This document shows, in pieces, positions 6,251 through 13,128 of a DNA stretch of 13,128 nucleotides. Made by a program: the position numbers and the translations under genes. Each line of letters starts with the position of its first letter. Positions within the stretch are counted from its first letter, which is position 1. This stretch comes from Chloroflexota bacterium. GTDB taxonomy: Bacteria > Chloroflexota > Anaerolineae > Aggregatilineales > UBA2796. The stretch spans positions 1-13,128 of the forward strand of contig JAGHYP010000048.1 of the NCBI GenBank assembly GCA_017743585.1, given 5' to 3'. Under the pieces are notes generated by a model. The model saw only the letters and a list, made by a program, of their open reading frames with translations, did no database searches and had not been told where the DNA came from.

Positions 6251-6268
6251 AATTGCCTTGACGCAATT
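6251..6268 (+). repeat. Short inverted repeat in the PP2C-rimO gap
   Basis: AATTGC (6251-6256) and GCAATT (6263-6268) flank CTTGAC. A direct repeat GCCTTGA also occurs at 6245 and 6255. TTGACG (6259-6264) could be a -35, but no good -10 follows at 17 bases. Function uncertain. Confidence 0.2.
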
Positions 6269-6290
6269 TCCTAAAGGCACTGAATAGCCA

Positions 6291-7685
6291 ATGACAAAGC
6301 AGCGCACAGCGCGCAACACCTACTATTTGATCAATCTCGGCTGTGCTAAGAACGCAGTGGACGCAGCCAGCATGGCGCAGCTCTTGGATGAGGGCGGCAT
6401 GATTGCCTCTGAGAGCGCGCGGCAAGCCGAAGTGCTGATCGTGAACACTTGCGGCTTCATCAACGCCGCCAAAGCCGAGAGTCTGAAGACATTGCGCGAG
6501 TTAGCGCGGCGCAAACGCCCTGATCAGTACCTGATCGCGGCAGGCTGCATGGCGCAGCGCTACGGCGCAGAACTCGCCGCGCAGGTCCCGGGCCTAGATG
6601 GCGTGATCGGCACGCGCCGCTGGATGGATATCCTAGAGCTGATTCGCCGCCTGCGCGCGCGCAAACATCCCGAGCCGCTCTACCACCTGCCTGCTGAGGC
6701 GACCACCGTCGGCAGCGATGAGCGCGGCGTCCTGCGCGCCAGCGTGCAAGGCCACAGCGCCTACCTCAAAATCGCCGATGGCTGCCGCCGTCCGTGCGCT
6801 TTTTGCGCCATTCCGCTCATCAAAGGCACAGCGGTCAGCCGCCCGCCCGACGTGATCATCGCTGAGGCGCAGCGCCTGAGCGCGCAAGGCGTGCAAGAGC
6901 TGATCTTAATTGCACAAGATACAACTGATTACGGTCACGACTTGGGAATGCGCGACGGCTTGGCGCATTTGCTGGATCGGCTGACGACCGAGACCGATAT
7001 CGCGTGGATTCGGGTCATGTACGCTTATCCTGGCGCCGTCACCGACCACTTGATTGAGATCATGGCGACTCGTCGGCAGATTCTGCCGTATCTCGACATG
7101 CCATTGCAGCACGCCAGCCGCGCGACGCTGCGGCGAATGCGCCGCCCTGCCAATCTGGAGTGGGTATATCGCACGGTTGAGAAAATGCGCGCTGCCATGC
7201 CGGGGTTGGCGCTCCGAACGACGTTCATCGTCGGCTATCCCGGCGAGACCGAGGCTGAGTTCGAAGAGCTGGTGCAATTCGTGCGTCATATGCAATTCGA
7301 CCGCGTCGGCGTCTTCACTTACAGCTTCGAAGAGAACACGCTCTCAGCGCAGCAGCCTAACCACTTGCCTGAAGAAGTCAAACAGGCGCGCCGCGAGCAG
7401 CTGATGCAAGTGCAGCAGGCGATCAGCTTGGCAAAAAATCAGGCTTTTGTCGGCAGGACACTTGACGTGCTGATCGAGGGGCGCGGCGACGGTCTGACTG
7501 TTGGGCGCAGCTACCGCGACGCGCCTGAAGTGGACGGCTACGTGATCATCGAAGGCGAGGCGCCGACAGATCGCCCGATCGTCCCCGTCCAGATCACTGG
7601 AGCCATGATCTACGATCTAGTCGGGCGCTTTGCCAATCGCTCGCGGGACATTTTTCCCTTGCAGGCGCTTGAAAAGCGCAAATAG
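6291..7685 (+). CDS. rimO: Ribosomal protein S12 methylthiotransferase RimO
   Basis: 464 residues, full length for a methylthiotransferase. Adds a methylthio group to the conserved Asp of ribosomal protein S12 by radical-SAM chemistry. Three parts in order: an N-terminal MTTase domain with cluster-binding Cys18 (LGCAKN), Cys54 (NTCGFI) and Cys86 (AGCMAQ); a radical-SAM core with C165-x3-C169-x2-C172 (CRRPCAFCAIP) and downstream strands such as YPGAVTDHL and TTFIVGYPGETEAEF; and a C-terminal TRAM domain. RSYRDAPEVDG in the TRAM region is more typical of RimO than of MiaB, which decides the name. ATG 6291 gives the expected start; AAAGG lies about 13 bases upstream, which is far. Probably co-transcribed with the PP2C gene. 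Confidence 0.93.
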   Translation: MTKQRTARNTYYLINLGCAKNAVDAASMAQLLDEGGMIASESARQAEVLIVNTCGFINAAKAESLKTLRELARRKRPDQYLIAAGCMAQRYGAELAAQVPGLDGVIGTRRWMDILELIRRLRARKHPEPLYHLPAEATTVGSDERGVLRASVQGHSAYLKIADGCRRPCAFCAIPLIKGTAVSRPPDVIIAEAQRLSAQGVQELILIAQDTTDYGHDLGMRDGLAHLLDRLTTETDIAWIRVMYAYPGAVTDHLIEIMATRRQILPYLDMPLQHASRATLRRMRRPANLEWVYRTVEKMRAAMPGLALRTTFIVGYPGETEAEFEELVQFVRHMQFDRVGVFTYSFEENTLSAQQPNHLPEEVKQARREQLMQVQQAISLAKNQAFVGRTLDVLIEGRGDGLTVGRSYRDAPEVDGYVIIEGEAPTDRPIVPVQITGAMIYDLVGRFANRSRDIFPLQALEKRK

Positions 7686-7989
7686 CCTGCCTTGACAACA
7701 TAATTAAGATTTAGCGTCATTTCTCGCGCCCATTTTTGATCAAGCGCCGCCTTCAGTGACCGTGCTTTCGAGACCACTGCTTTGAACCACGTGCTGAACA
7801 ATCGGCAAGGGCTGCGCGTCGCTTGGTTGTGGCAGGGGAAGCGCGCTTGTGTGAAGCGCAGGCGCCGCTAGCCACGGATGATGACATTGCCGAGAGCATG
7901 GCAATCGCTGAAGGCACAACGCTCGGAGTCATCCGCTCGGCAGGAGACGAGCCGTGCCTCGCGCTGAGCGCGCTTGCGTCACTAATAGC
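7686..7989. other. Gap between convergent rimO and the dehydrogenase gene; no convincing gene
   Basis: 304 bases. The left end (about 7690-7725) is AT-rich compared with the window and holds TTGACA (7692-7697) without a good -10 at the right distance. The remainder has GC-rich, codon-like composition in one plus frame (7823 onward) that runs into the antisense strand of the dehydrogenase gene, with no recognisable protein. No clear terminator for either convergent gene was seen. Confidence 0.5.
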
Positions 7990-9036
7990 TCAGTTCAGCT
8001 CCGGCAGCACTGCCAACTTGATCGCCTCGCTGCGCGCCATGCGATTCAAGCCGTCTTCAACGTCGCGCAGCGCGATTGCGCCGCTGATCATCGGCTTGAC
8101 GTTCACCTGACCGCTGATCAGCAATTGCAGCGCTTGCTCAACCGTGCGCGGCGTGTGATGGAACACGCCCTTGAGCGTGATCTCGTCGTAGTGGATGTGT
8201 GTTGCATCGAAGCTGACTTGCGTACCGCTTGGCAGGCCGCTGAACAGGACGACTGTGGCAGCTGGACGCGCCATCTGGCACGCCATTTGCCATGTCTCGG
8301 CGCTGCCCGCCGCCTCGATGACCACGTCCGCGCCGCGCCCTTCGGTCAGCGCCTTGACGGCAGCCACAGCGTCGGTATCGAGCGTGCTGATCGTCTCATC
8401 CGCGCCGAGCTGCCGCGCCACTTCAAGGCGCCCGTGCGCGCGCCCGATGACGATGATGCGAGACGCGCCCATCGCCCTCGCCAGCTGGATTTGCATCAGC
8501 CCCTGCGCGCCGCTGCCGATGATTGCAACCGTATCGCCAAGCGCTACCTCAGCGTAGTTGATGCACAGCACAGCGCACGCCAACGGCTCGATGAAAGCTG
8601 CCTCAGCGAAGCTGAGATGGTCGGGAATCTTGTGCATGTTGACGCTGACGATGTGCGCAGGCACGCGCAAGTACTCAGCGTACGTCCCCCAATTGAAGCG
8701 CGACTCGAGGTGTACGCAGAGCTGCGGCTTGCCACGCCGACAGTAATAGCACGCGCTACACGGCGCCGAGTTTGCCGCCGTGACGCGGTCGCCCTCTTTG
8801 AAGCCGCGCACGCCCGCGCCGACGGCGCTGATCGTGCCTGCCCACTCATGACCGAACGGCATTGGCGGCTTGAAGAGCCTGTGTCCACGCTTGTAGGCTT
8901 TCAGGTCAGTGCCGCAAGTTGTGGCAGCGCCAACTTTCACGATCACCTCGCCCTCATCAGGCTCAGGGATCGGCACTTCGCGCAATTCCAGTTGCCCTGC
9001 GCCTAGAAAGAATACACCTTGCATCGTCTTGGCCAT
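7990..9036 (-). CDS. Zinc-dependent medium-chain dehydrogenase (threonine/sorbitol dehydrogenase-like)
   Basis: 348 residues, full length for an MDR alcohol dehydrogenase. Catalytic-zinc ligands are Cys41 (CGTDLKAY), His63-Glu64 (GHEWAG) and probably Glu150 (FIEPLAC). The structural-zinc lobe is C93-x2-C96-x2-C99-x7-C107. The Rossmann motif is GSGAQG (174-179). After the second strand, where NAD-dependent members carry an acidic residue, this protein has IVIGRAHGR, so NADP(H) is possible. The substrate cannot be read from sequence; polyol or amino-alcohol oxidation is the family's usual role. Start: ATG 9036 or ATG 9024 (MQGVFF); neither has a good Shine-Dalgarno. It lies downstream of the trxA terminator, so it is probably transcribed from its own promoter (see 9083-9112). 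Confidence 0.88.
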   Translation of the reverse strand: MAKTMQGVFFLGAGQLELREVPIPEPDEGEVIVKVGAATTCGTDLKAYKRGHRLFKPPMPFGHEWAGTISAVGAGVRGFKEGDRVTAANSAPCSACYYCRRGKPQLCVHLESRFNWGTYAEYLRVPAHIVSVNMHKIPDHLSFAEAAFIEPLACAVLCINYAEVALGDTVAIIGSGAQGLMQIQLARAMGASRIIVIGRAHGRLEVARQLGADETISTLDTDAVAAVKALTEGRGADVVIEAAGSAETWQMACQMARPAATVVLFSGLPSGTQVSFDATHIHYDEITLKGVFHHTPRTVEQALQLLISGQVNVKPMISGAIALRDVEDGLNRMARSEAIKLAVLPELN

Positions 9037-9052
9037 TTTGAGTCATTTTGCT

Positions 9053-9066
9053 CATCTGAACAGATG
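9053..9066. promoter_or_regulatory. Palindrome in the dehydrogenase leader
   Basis: CATCTG-AA-CAGATG, 14 bases, 17 bases upstream of ATG 9036. If the promoter at 9083-9112 is right, it lies about 10-25 bases past the transcription start. A similar CATCTG/CAGATG pair is found in the dnaK leader. Confidence 0.35.
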
Positions 9067-9082
9067 TGCCGCAGCGAGCGGA

Positions 9083-9112
9083 AGTCTACCCCTGAACGCA
9101 GCAGCGGGGCAA
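9083..9112 (-). promoter_or_regulatory. Weak candidate promoter of the dehydrogenase gene
   Basis: Minus strand TTGCCC (9112-9107), 18 bases, TAGACT (9088-9083); four of six matches in each box. The -35 runs into the T-tract of the trxA terminator. Support is mainly that a terminator upstream demands a new promoter here. Confidence 0.3.
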
Positions 9113-9145
9113 AAAAGTGAGGTCAGCGCGGCAGGCTGACCTCAC
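9111..9145 (-). terminator. Strong rho-independent terminator of trxA
   Basis: On the minus strand GTGAGGTCAGC (9145-9135), a 7-nt loop, GCTGACCTCAC (9127-9117), then six T (9116-9111). The 11-bp stem is perfect. It begins 15 bases past the trxA stop and insulates trxA from the dehydrogenase gene. Confidence 0.93.
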
Positions 9146-9159
9146 GAGCGCGCGGCAGC

Positions 9160-9501
9160 TCAGGACTGAGCGGGCGCGAGGTGCTTGTTCAGTTCCGCTT
9201 CCAGCTTATCGCGTGTGCGGTAGCCGACGATGTAATGGACTGGGACGCCATTCTTGAACAGCACCAGCGTCGGGACGCCCTGAATGCCGTAGGTCTCTGT
9301 GGTGTGCGGATTGGAGTCAATATCCAGCTTGGCGACGCGCAGCCGCCCTTCGTAGCGCGCAGCCACTTCGTCCACAATCGGCGCGATCATCTTGCACGGC
9401 TGGCACCACTTCGCCCAGAAGTCCACCAAGACCGGCGTCGGGCTGTTCAGCACCTCTGCTTGGAAGTTGCTGTCCGTCACGTCAAAGGTATGCTTGCCCA
9501 T
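9160..9501 (-). CDS. trxA: Thioredoxin with CQPC active site
   Basis: 113 residues, the normal size for a single-domain thioredoxin. Protein disulfide reductase of the cytoplasm, recycled by thioredoxin reductase. Visible: buried Asp27 (LVDFWA), the active site W32-C33-Q34-P35-C36-K37, and the cis-Pro loop GVPT (Pro77). The usual active site is WCGPC; the Gly to Gln change is the odd feature and should alter redox potential or partner choice. The rest of the fold (VDEVAARYEGRLRVAKLDID, PTLVLFKNG) is ordinary, so thioredoxin is much more likely than a Dsb-type protein, and there is no signal peptide. AGGAG and AAGGA precede ATG 9501. Divergent from hrcA across 72 bases and ended by its own terminator. 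Confidence 0.93.
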   Translation of the reverse strand: MGKHTFDVTDSNFQAEVLNSPTPVLVDFWAKWCQPCKMIAPIVDEVAARYEGRLRVAKLDIDSNPHTTETYGIQGVPTLVLFKNGVPVHYIVGYRTRDKLEAELNKHLAPAQS

Positions 9502-9521
9502 GTCTCCTATCCTTCGTTCGC

Positions 9522-9550
9522 TGATTTTGCATTAAAATTGTATCATATCG
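9522..9550. promoter_or_regulatory. AT-rich divergent promoter region between trxA and hrcA
   Basis: The only AT-rich stretch between the two genes. On the minus strand TACAAT (9542-9537) is a good -10 for trxA; on the plus strand TATCAT (9541-9546) could serve hrcA. No convincing -35 was found for either. No CIRCE-like inverted repeat (TTAGCACTC/GAGTGCTAA) is present. Confidence 0.4.
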
Positions 9551-9573
9551 CGAAGCGTGTTGCTGTGCTGGAT

Positions 9574-10653
9574 ATGGCGAGCGTATTGTTAGACGCGACA
9601 GGACTGCCTGAACTTACTGAGCGGCAAGAGAAAATCTTAGCGCTGATCATCCACGAGTATACCAACAGGCCTGAGCCTGTTGGCAGTAAGTTCTTGGCAG
9701 AGACGTATTTGTTGAACCTGAGCAGCGCTACCATTCGCAATGAGATGGCGCGCCTTGAGGAGCTTGGCCTGCTCACTGCGCCGCACACCTCAGCTGGCCG
9801 CGTGCCGACTGAGAGCGGTTACCGTTACTTCGTGCGCCGCCTGCTCTCTGATGAACTGCCGCCTGATGAAAAACAAGCGCTTGACTCGGCCTTTGCGTCC
9901 GCCGCCAACGATCTGGAAGGCGGCTTGCGTCTAGCAGCGGCGCTGATCGCGCGCAACGCGCAAGGCGCAGCGCTCGTGACCTCGCCGCGCGCCGTCAACA
10001 GCCAATACAAGCATCTAGCGCTGCTCGCCGCACAAGGGCGCGCTGTGGTGATGGTCTTGGTGCTGCACGGCGGCGAGGTGCGCCAGCAGATGCTGACTCT
10101 GTCAGAAGCGCCGAGCCAAGAGCGGCTCAGCGCGGTCGCGGCGCAGCTCAATGCCACGTGCGAAGGGCTGAACGCAGATCAAGTTCGCAGCCGTGCCAAG
10201 CAAGTTGAGAACGAACTGGCTCGCGAGATCATCGAGGCGACCGCTGATGTGATGGAGGAAGCAGATCGCGCGCCTGCGCGCTTCACCTACTGCGAAGGGC
10301 TGAGCGAGGTGTTGCCGCTCTTCACAGAGCGCATCGGCGCGCAACAAGCAATCCGAGCGATCGAAGAACAGCAGGTGCTGCAAGACATCGTAGCAGAGCT
10401 CCCCGATTGGGCGATTGGGCAGGTGCGCGTGGTGATCGGCGGCGAAGGGCGCTGGGAGAACCTCCAGCACTTGGGCATGGTCATCAGCCGTTATGGTGTG
10501 CCAGAGCAGACAACTGGCGCTCTGCTGGTCTTGGGGCCGACGCGAATGCACTACGGACGCGCTGTGGCGACCGTGCGCCACATGGCAGGCTTGATCAGCG
10601 ACATGTTGCTAACCATCTACGGCGAAGGCGGCGAACGCCATAGGAACAATTGA
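9574..10653 (+). CDS. hrcA: Heat-inducible transcription repressor HrcA
   Basis: 359 residues, full length. Represses chaperone operons by binding CIRCE operators; folding state is sensed with help from GroEL in known cases. An N-terminal winged helix carries the family pattern: LTERQEKILALIIHEY (14-29), EPVGS (34-38), LSSATIRNEMARLEELGLL (49-67), PHTSAGRVPTESGYRYF (70-86). The C-terminal GAF-like and dimerisation parts include VVIGGEGRWENLQHLGMV and GPTRMHYGRAVATVRHMAGL. ATG 9574 fits the family start; no Shine-Dalgarno is seen, and GTG 9565 is an alternative. The frame is open far upstream, but that part is antisense to trxA. Convergent with dnaK, not at the head of the grpE-dnaK operon. 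Confidence 0.95.
   Translation: MASVLLDATGLPELTERQEKILALIIHEYTNRPEPVGSKFLAETYLLNLSSATIRNEMARLEELGLLTAPHTSAGRVPTESGYRYFVRRLLSDELPPDEKQALDSAFASAANDLEGGLRLAAALIARNAQGAALVTSPRAVNSQYKHLALLAAQGRAVVMVLVLHGGEVRQQMLTLSEAPSQERLSAVAAQLNATCEGLNADQVRSRAKQVENELAREIIEATADVMEEADRAPARFTYCEGLSEVLPLFTERIGAQQAIRAIEEQQVLQDIVAELPDWAIGQVRVVIGGEGRWENLQHLGMVISRYGVPEQTTGALLVLGPTRMHYGRAVATVRHMAGLISDMLLTIYGEGGERHRNN
9662..9683 (+). repeat. Perfect 9-bp hairpin inside the hrcA coding region
   Basis: CCAACAGGC (9662-9670), loop CTGA, GCCTGTTGG (9675-9683). It encodes residues 30-37 (TNRPEPVG), about 90 bases past the start codon. The stem uses an AGG Arg codon in a gene that otherwise mostly prefers CGC. It may be chance or an mRNA structure affecting translation. 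Confidence 0.4.
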
Positions 10654-10686
10654 AAAACGCGGCGCGGATCAGGCGACCCGCGCCGC
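10653..10686 (-). terminator. Rho-independent terminator of the grpE-dnaK operon
   Basis: Minus strand GCGGCGCGG (10686-10678), a 10-nt loop, CCGCGCCGC (10667-10659), C, then TTTTT (10657-10653). The T-tract touches the last base of the hrcA stop codon on the other strand. In the hrcA direction no T-tract follows the stem, so it is directional. Its position right after dnaK argues that dnaJ does not follow in this operon. Confidence 0.9.
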
Positions 10687-10712
10687 AACTGAGAGCGACA
10701 TGCGCGTGGCGA

Positions 10713-12596
10713 TCAGTCTACCACTTCGCCTTCGACCACGTCTTCCTTGCCGCGCCCGTCTGGCTGCCCAGTTCCCGCGCCGCCGACGTTCGGCTGACCG
10801 TACATGCTGGCGCCGATCTGCTGAATGCTGCGCTGCAGCTCTTCCACAGCGCTCCGAATCTGCCCTTGATCGCGGCTCTCGCGCGCTTTCTTAAGCGCCT
10901 CGATCTGCTTCTCGATGCCGCTCTTGAGCGTGCTGTCAATTTTATCGCCGTACTCGCGCAAGGCTCTCTCGGCGCTGTAGATCGTGCTATCCGCTAGGTT
11001 GTTCAGCTCGATCTCTTTCTTGCGGCGCTCATCAGCAGCGCGATAGCGCTCAGCTTCCTTGATCATGCGCTGGATCTCCTCTTCGGTCAGGCCGCTTGAG
11101 GCAGTGATCGTGATGCGCTGCGAGCGACCAGTCGCCTTGTCCGTCGCCGAGACGTTCAGGATGCCATTGGCGTCAATATCGAAGGTGACCTCGATCTGCG
11201 GCACGCCGCGCGGCGCCGGCGGAATGCCATCCAAGATGAAGCGACCCAGCGACTTGTTATCGCTCGCCAGCGGGCGCTCGCCCTGCACGACGTGGATTTC
11301 GACCTGAGTCTGATTATCGGATGCCGTCGAGAATATCTGCGACTTGCGCACAGGAATAGTCGTGTTGCGCTCGATCAACGGCGTCGCCACGCCGCCAAGC
11401 GTCTCGATGCTCAGCGTGAGCGGCGTCACGTCCAGCAGCAGCACGTCCTTCACCTCGCCGCTCAGCACGCCCGCCTGAATCGCCGCGCCGATTGCCACCA
11501 CCTCGTCTGGATTGACGCTCCTGTTCGGCTCCTTGCCGAAGAGCTTCTTGACTGCCTCTTGTATGGCGGGCATACGAGTCATGCCGCCGACCAGCACCAC
11601 CTCGTCCACGTCGCTCGGTTTGATGCCGGCGTCCTCAAGCGCGCGGCGCACAGGTTCTAGCGAGCGCTCGATCAGGTCAGCGGTCAGCTGCTCCAGCTTG
11701 GCGCGCGAGAGCGGCATCACCAAGTGCTTCGGCCCATTGGCATCCGCTGTGATGAACGGCAGGTTGATCTCCGCCTGCATGGTCTGCGAGAGCTCTTTCT
11801 TGGCGTTCTCAGCGGCTTCCTTCAGGCGCTGCAGCGCCTGCCGATCTGTGCGCAGGTCAATGCCATGCTCGCGCTTGAACTCATCGGCGATCCAATTGAT
11901 GATGCGGTTGTCGAAGTCGTCACCGCCCAGATAAGTATCGCCGTTGGTCGCCTTCACCTCGAAGACGCCGTCGCCCACGTCTAGGATCGAGATATCGAAG
12001 GTGCCGCCGCCCATGTCGTAGACGGCGATCGTCTGATCACCTTTCTTATCCAGACCGTAAGCGAGCGCAGATGCTGTTGGCTCGTTGATGATGCGCAAAA
12101 CTTCCAAGCCTGCGATGCGGCCGGCATCTTTGGTGGCGTTCCGCTGGCTGTCGTTGAAGTAAGCAGGCACTGTGATGACCGCCTGATTCACGTCCGTACC
12201 AAGAAATGCCTCTGCATCCGCCTTCAGCTTGCTCAAGATCATCGCGCTGATCTCCGGCGGACTGTATTCCTTGCCGCCCATGATCACGCGCACGTCGCCG
12301 TTTGGCGCTTCGGTCACCTTGTAAGGGACGATCTTCATGGCGCGCTGCACTTCAGGGTCGTTGAACTTGCGCCCCATGAAGCGCTTGATCGAGAAAATCG
12401 TATTCTCAGGGTTGATGACAGCTTGACGGCGCGCTGCATGCCCGACCAATCGCTCGCCCGTCTTGGGATTGATGGCGACTACCGAAGGCAACAGGCGGCT
12501 GCCTTCGCTCGTCGGAATCACAGTCGGCTGACCGCCTTCCATCACTGCCATCACTGAGTTCGTCGTGCCGAGATCAATGCCGATTACCTTAGCCAT
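10713..12596 (-). CDS. dnaK: Molecular chaperone DnaK (Hsp70)
   Basis: 627 residues, full length. ATP-driven cytoplasmic chaperone working with GrpE and DnaJ. The nucleotide-binding domain (about 1-380) begins GIDLGTTNS and includes AVITVPAYFNDSQRNATKDAGRIAG, INEPTASALAYGL, YDMGGGTFDISILDVGDG and VVLVGGMTRMPAIQEAV. The linker DVLLLDVTPLTL is present, then the substrate-binding domain with NTTIPVRKSQIFSTASDNQ and the helical lid. The tail is Gly/Gln-rich and ends in EDVVEGEVVD. A small oddity is Met instead of the usual Leu in the phosphate-2 motif. ATG 12596 gives the standard MAKVIGIDLG start; AGGAG lies 11 bases upstream, further than ideal. Second gene after grpE, 76 bases apart, and followed by a strong terminator. 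Confidence 0.98.
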   Translation of the reverse strand: MAKVIGIDLGTTNSVMAVMEGGQPTVIPTSEGSRLLPSVVAINPKTGERLVGHAARRQAVINPENTIFSIKRFMGRKFNDPEVQRAMKIVPYKVTEAPNGDVRVIMGGKEYSPPEISAMILSKLKADAEAFLGTDVNQAVITVPAYFNDSQRNATKDAGRIAGLEVLRIINEPTASALAYGLDKKGDQTIAVYDMGGGTFDISILDVGDGVFEVKATNGDTYLGGDDFDNRIINWIADEFKREHGIDLRTDRQALQRLKEAAENAKKELSQTMQAEINLPFITADANGPKHLVMPLSRAKLEQLTADLIERSLEPVRRALEDAGIKPSDVDEVVLVGGMTRMPAIQEAVKKLFGKEPNRSVNPDEVVAIGAAIQAGVLSGEVKDVLLLDVTPLTLSIETLGGVATPLIERNTTIPVRKSQIFSTASDNQTQVEIHVVQGERPLASDNKSLGRFILDGIPPAPRGVPQIEVTFDIDANGILNVSATDKATGRSQRITITASSGLTEEEIQRMIKEAERYRAADERRKKEIELNNLADSTIYSAERALREYGDKIDSTLKSGIEKQIEALKKARESRDQGQIRSAVEELQRSIQQIGASMYGQPNVGGAGTGQPDGRGKEDVVEGEVVD

Positions 12597-12612
12597 TGTT
12601 TTGATATCTCCT

Positions 12613-12634
12613 CATCTGTATGTGTGAGCAGATG
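12613..12634. repeat. Inverted repeat in the dnaK leader
   Basis: CATCTG (12613-12618) and CAGATG (12629-12634) with a 10-base spacer lie in the grpE-dnaK gap, next to the dnaK Shine-Dalgarno. In mRNA this would be a 6-bp hairpin ending one to two bases before the AGGAG. It might modulate dnaK translation or mark a processing site. The same hexamer pair occurs at 9053-9066. Confidence 0.35.
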
Positions 12635-12672
12635 TTTCAAGTCCTGCATCGCCATCTGCCTTGCTCAAGCTG

Positions 12673-13128
12673 CTACTCCGCCACGCGCACTAGGGCGGGA
12701 CGGATCACGCGGTCGCCGTGCAAGTAGCCTTTCTGCAGCACCGCGCTGACATGTCCGCTGGCAACTTCGCTGCTCGGCTCTTGTCCAATTGCCTCGTGGC
12801 GCGTTGGATCGAATGCCTGCCCTTTTGGATCGATTTGCGTGAGATTAGCGCTTTCCAACACGCTGAGCAGCTTGCGATGAATCAGGACGAAGCCTTTGAG
12901 CGTCTCGTCCTCAGCCTTTTCGGCGGGCAGAGCCTCTAGCGCGCGCTCGAAGTCATCCACGATAGGCAGCAAGCGGCGCAACGTCTCAATCGTGACGTTT
13001 TGAGCGATCTCTTCGCGCTCTTTCTCAATCCGCTTGCGGTAGTTATCGAACTCAGCGAGCGTGCGCTTCCAGCCGTCCAAATATTCATCCGCCTTGCGAC
13101 GCGCTTCTTCCAACTGGGCCTCTAGGGA
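12673..13128 (-). CDS. grpE: Nucleotide exchange factor GrpE, 5' truncated by window edge
   Basis: The C-terminal 151 residues are visible; the frame is open to the last base, so the start and acidic N-terminus lie beyond the window. GrpE releases ADP from DnaK. The long N-terminal helix is seen (QLEEARRKADEYLDGWKRTL and onward through FDNYRKRIEKEREE), then LLPIVDDFERALEAL and the C-terminal beta domain with the family signature (GHVSAVLQKGYLHGDRVIRPALVRVAE). It precedes dnaK in the same direction; the operon promoter, and any CIRCE operator, should be upstream of the window. Confidence 0.95.
   Translation of the reverse strand, partial: SLEAQLEEARRKADEYLDGWKRTLAEFDNYRKRIEKEREEIAQNVTIETLRRLLPIVDDFERALEALPAEKAEDETLKGFVLIHRKLLSVLESANLTQIDPKGQAFDPTRHEAIGQEPSSEVASGHVSAVLQKGYLHGDRVIRPALVRVAE

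Noticed and set aside
7823..8110. Plus-strand ORF of 95 codons
   Set aside because: Its second half is antisense to the dehydrogenase; no ribosome-binding site and no recognisable protein. Kept only as a remark on the gap.
7954..9006. 350-codon plus-strand ORF opposite the dehydrogenase
   Set aside because: Shadow of the minus-strand MDR dehydrogenase, which carries all expected motifs.
9181..9573. Upstream extension of the hrcA frame by 131 codons
   Set aside because: Antisense to trxA and its promoter region; the HrcA family begins close to ATG 9574.
9502..9573. CIRCE operator before hrcA
   Set aside because: No TTAGCACTC/GAGTGCTAA-like inverted repeat found there or in the grpE-dnaK gap.
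1..13128. CRISPR array, prophage, insertion sequence or toxin-antitoxin pair
   Set aside because: No regularly spaced repeats, integrase, transposase or recognisable toxin gene seen; the mosaic end is adapter.

Overview
The window is a GC-rich bacterial chromosome segment. The first 19 bases are not biological: they match the Tn5/Nextera mosaic-end adapter, so position 1 is probably the end of an assembled contig. The gene content (housekeeping genes mixed with a clan GH-A-like protein, a secreted beta-sandwich protein with a Pro/Thr-rich tail, and a zinc-ribbon PP2C phosphatase) suggests a Chloroflexota-type bacterium from a metagenome. That placement is inferred from protein flavour only; no marker tree was possible.

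Layout. Bases 20-1301 hold a truncated glycosidase-like gene on the minus strand that runs off the left edge. It is followed by tRNA-Leu(CAA) on the plus strand, with its own sigma70-type promoter and terminator. Bases 1504-3673 are a minus-strand run of four unrecognised genes: a secreted two-repeat protein, a doubtful small Pro-rich secreted protein, and a translationally coupled pair. Next come aroC (minus) and, across a compact divergent promoter region, a plus-strand group: a 58-residue ORF, a zinc-ribbon PP2C phosphatase and rimO. After a gap of about 300 bp that holds no convincing gene come an MDR-family zinc dehydrogenase and trxA (both minus). The last block is stress-response genes: hrcA (plus), converging on the grpE-dnaK operon (minus), with grpE cut by the right edge.

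How the genes work together. GrpE, DnaK and HrcA form the classical chaperone and heat-shock repressor set, but hrcA here has its own promoter region, divergent from trxA, and points toward dnaK instead of leading the operon. A thioredoxin with an unusual CQPC active site sits back to back with hrcA, which fits a protein-homeostasis neighbourhood. aroC (shikimate pathway), rimO (ribosomal protein S12 methylthiolation) and the tRNA are ordinary housekeeping genes.

I found no clearly novel multi-gene system. The best leads are the aroC/PP2C divergent control region with overlapping -35 boxes and a palindrome, the small ORF coupled to the PP2C gene, the duplicated-domain secreted protein, the coupled unknown pair, and an in-gene hairpin in hrcA.
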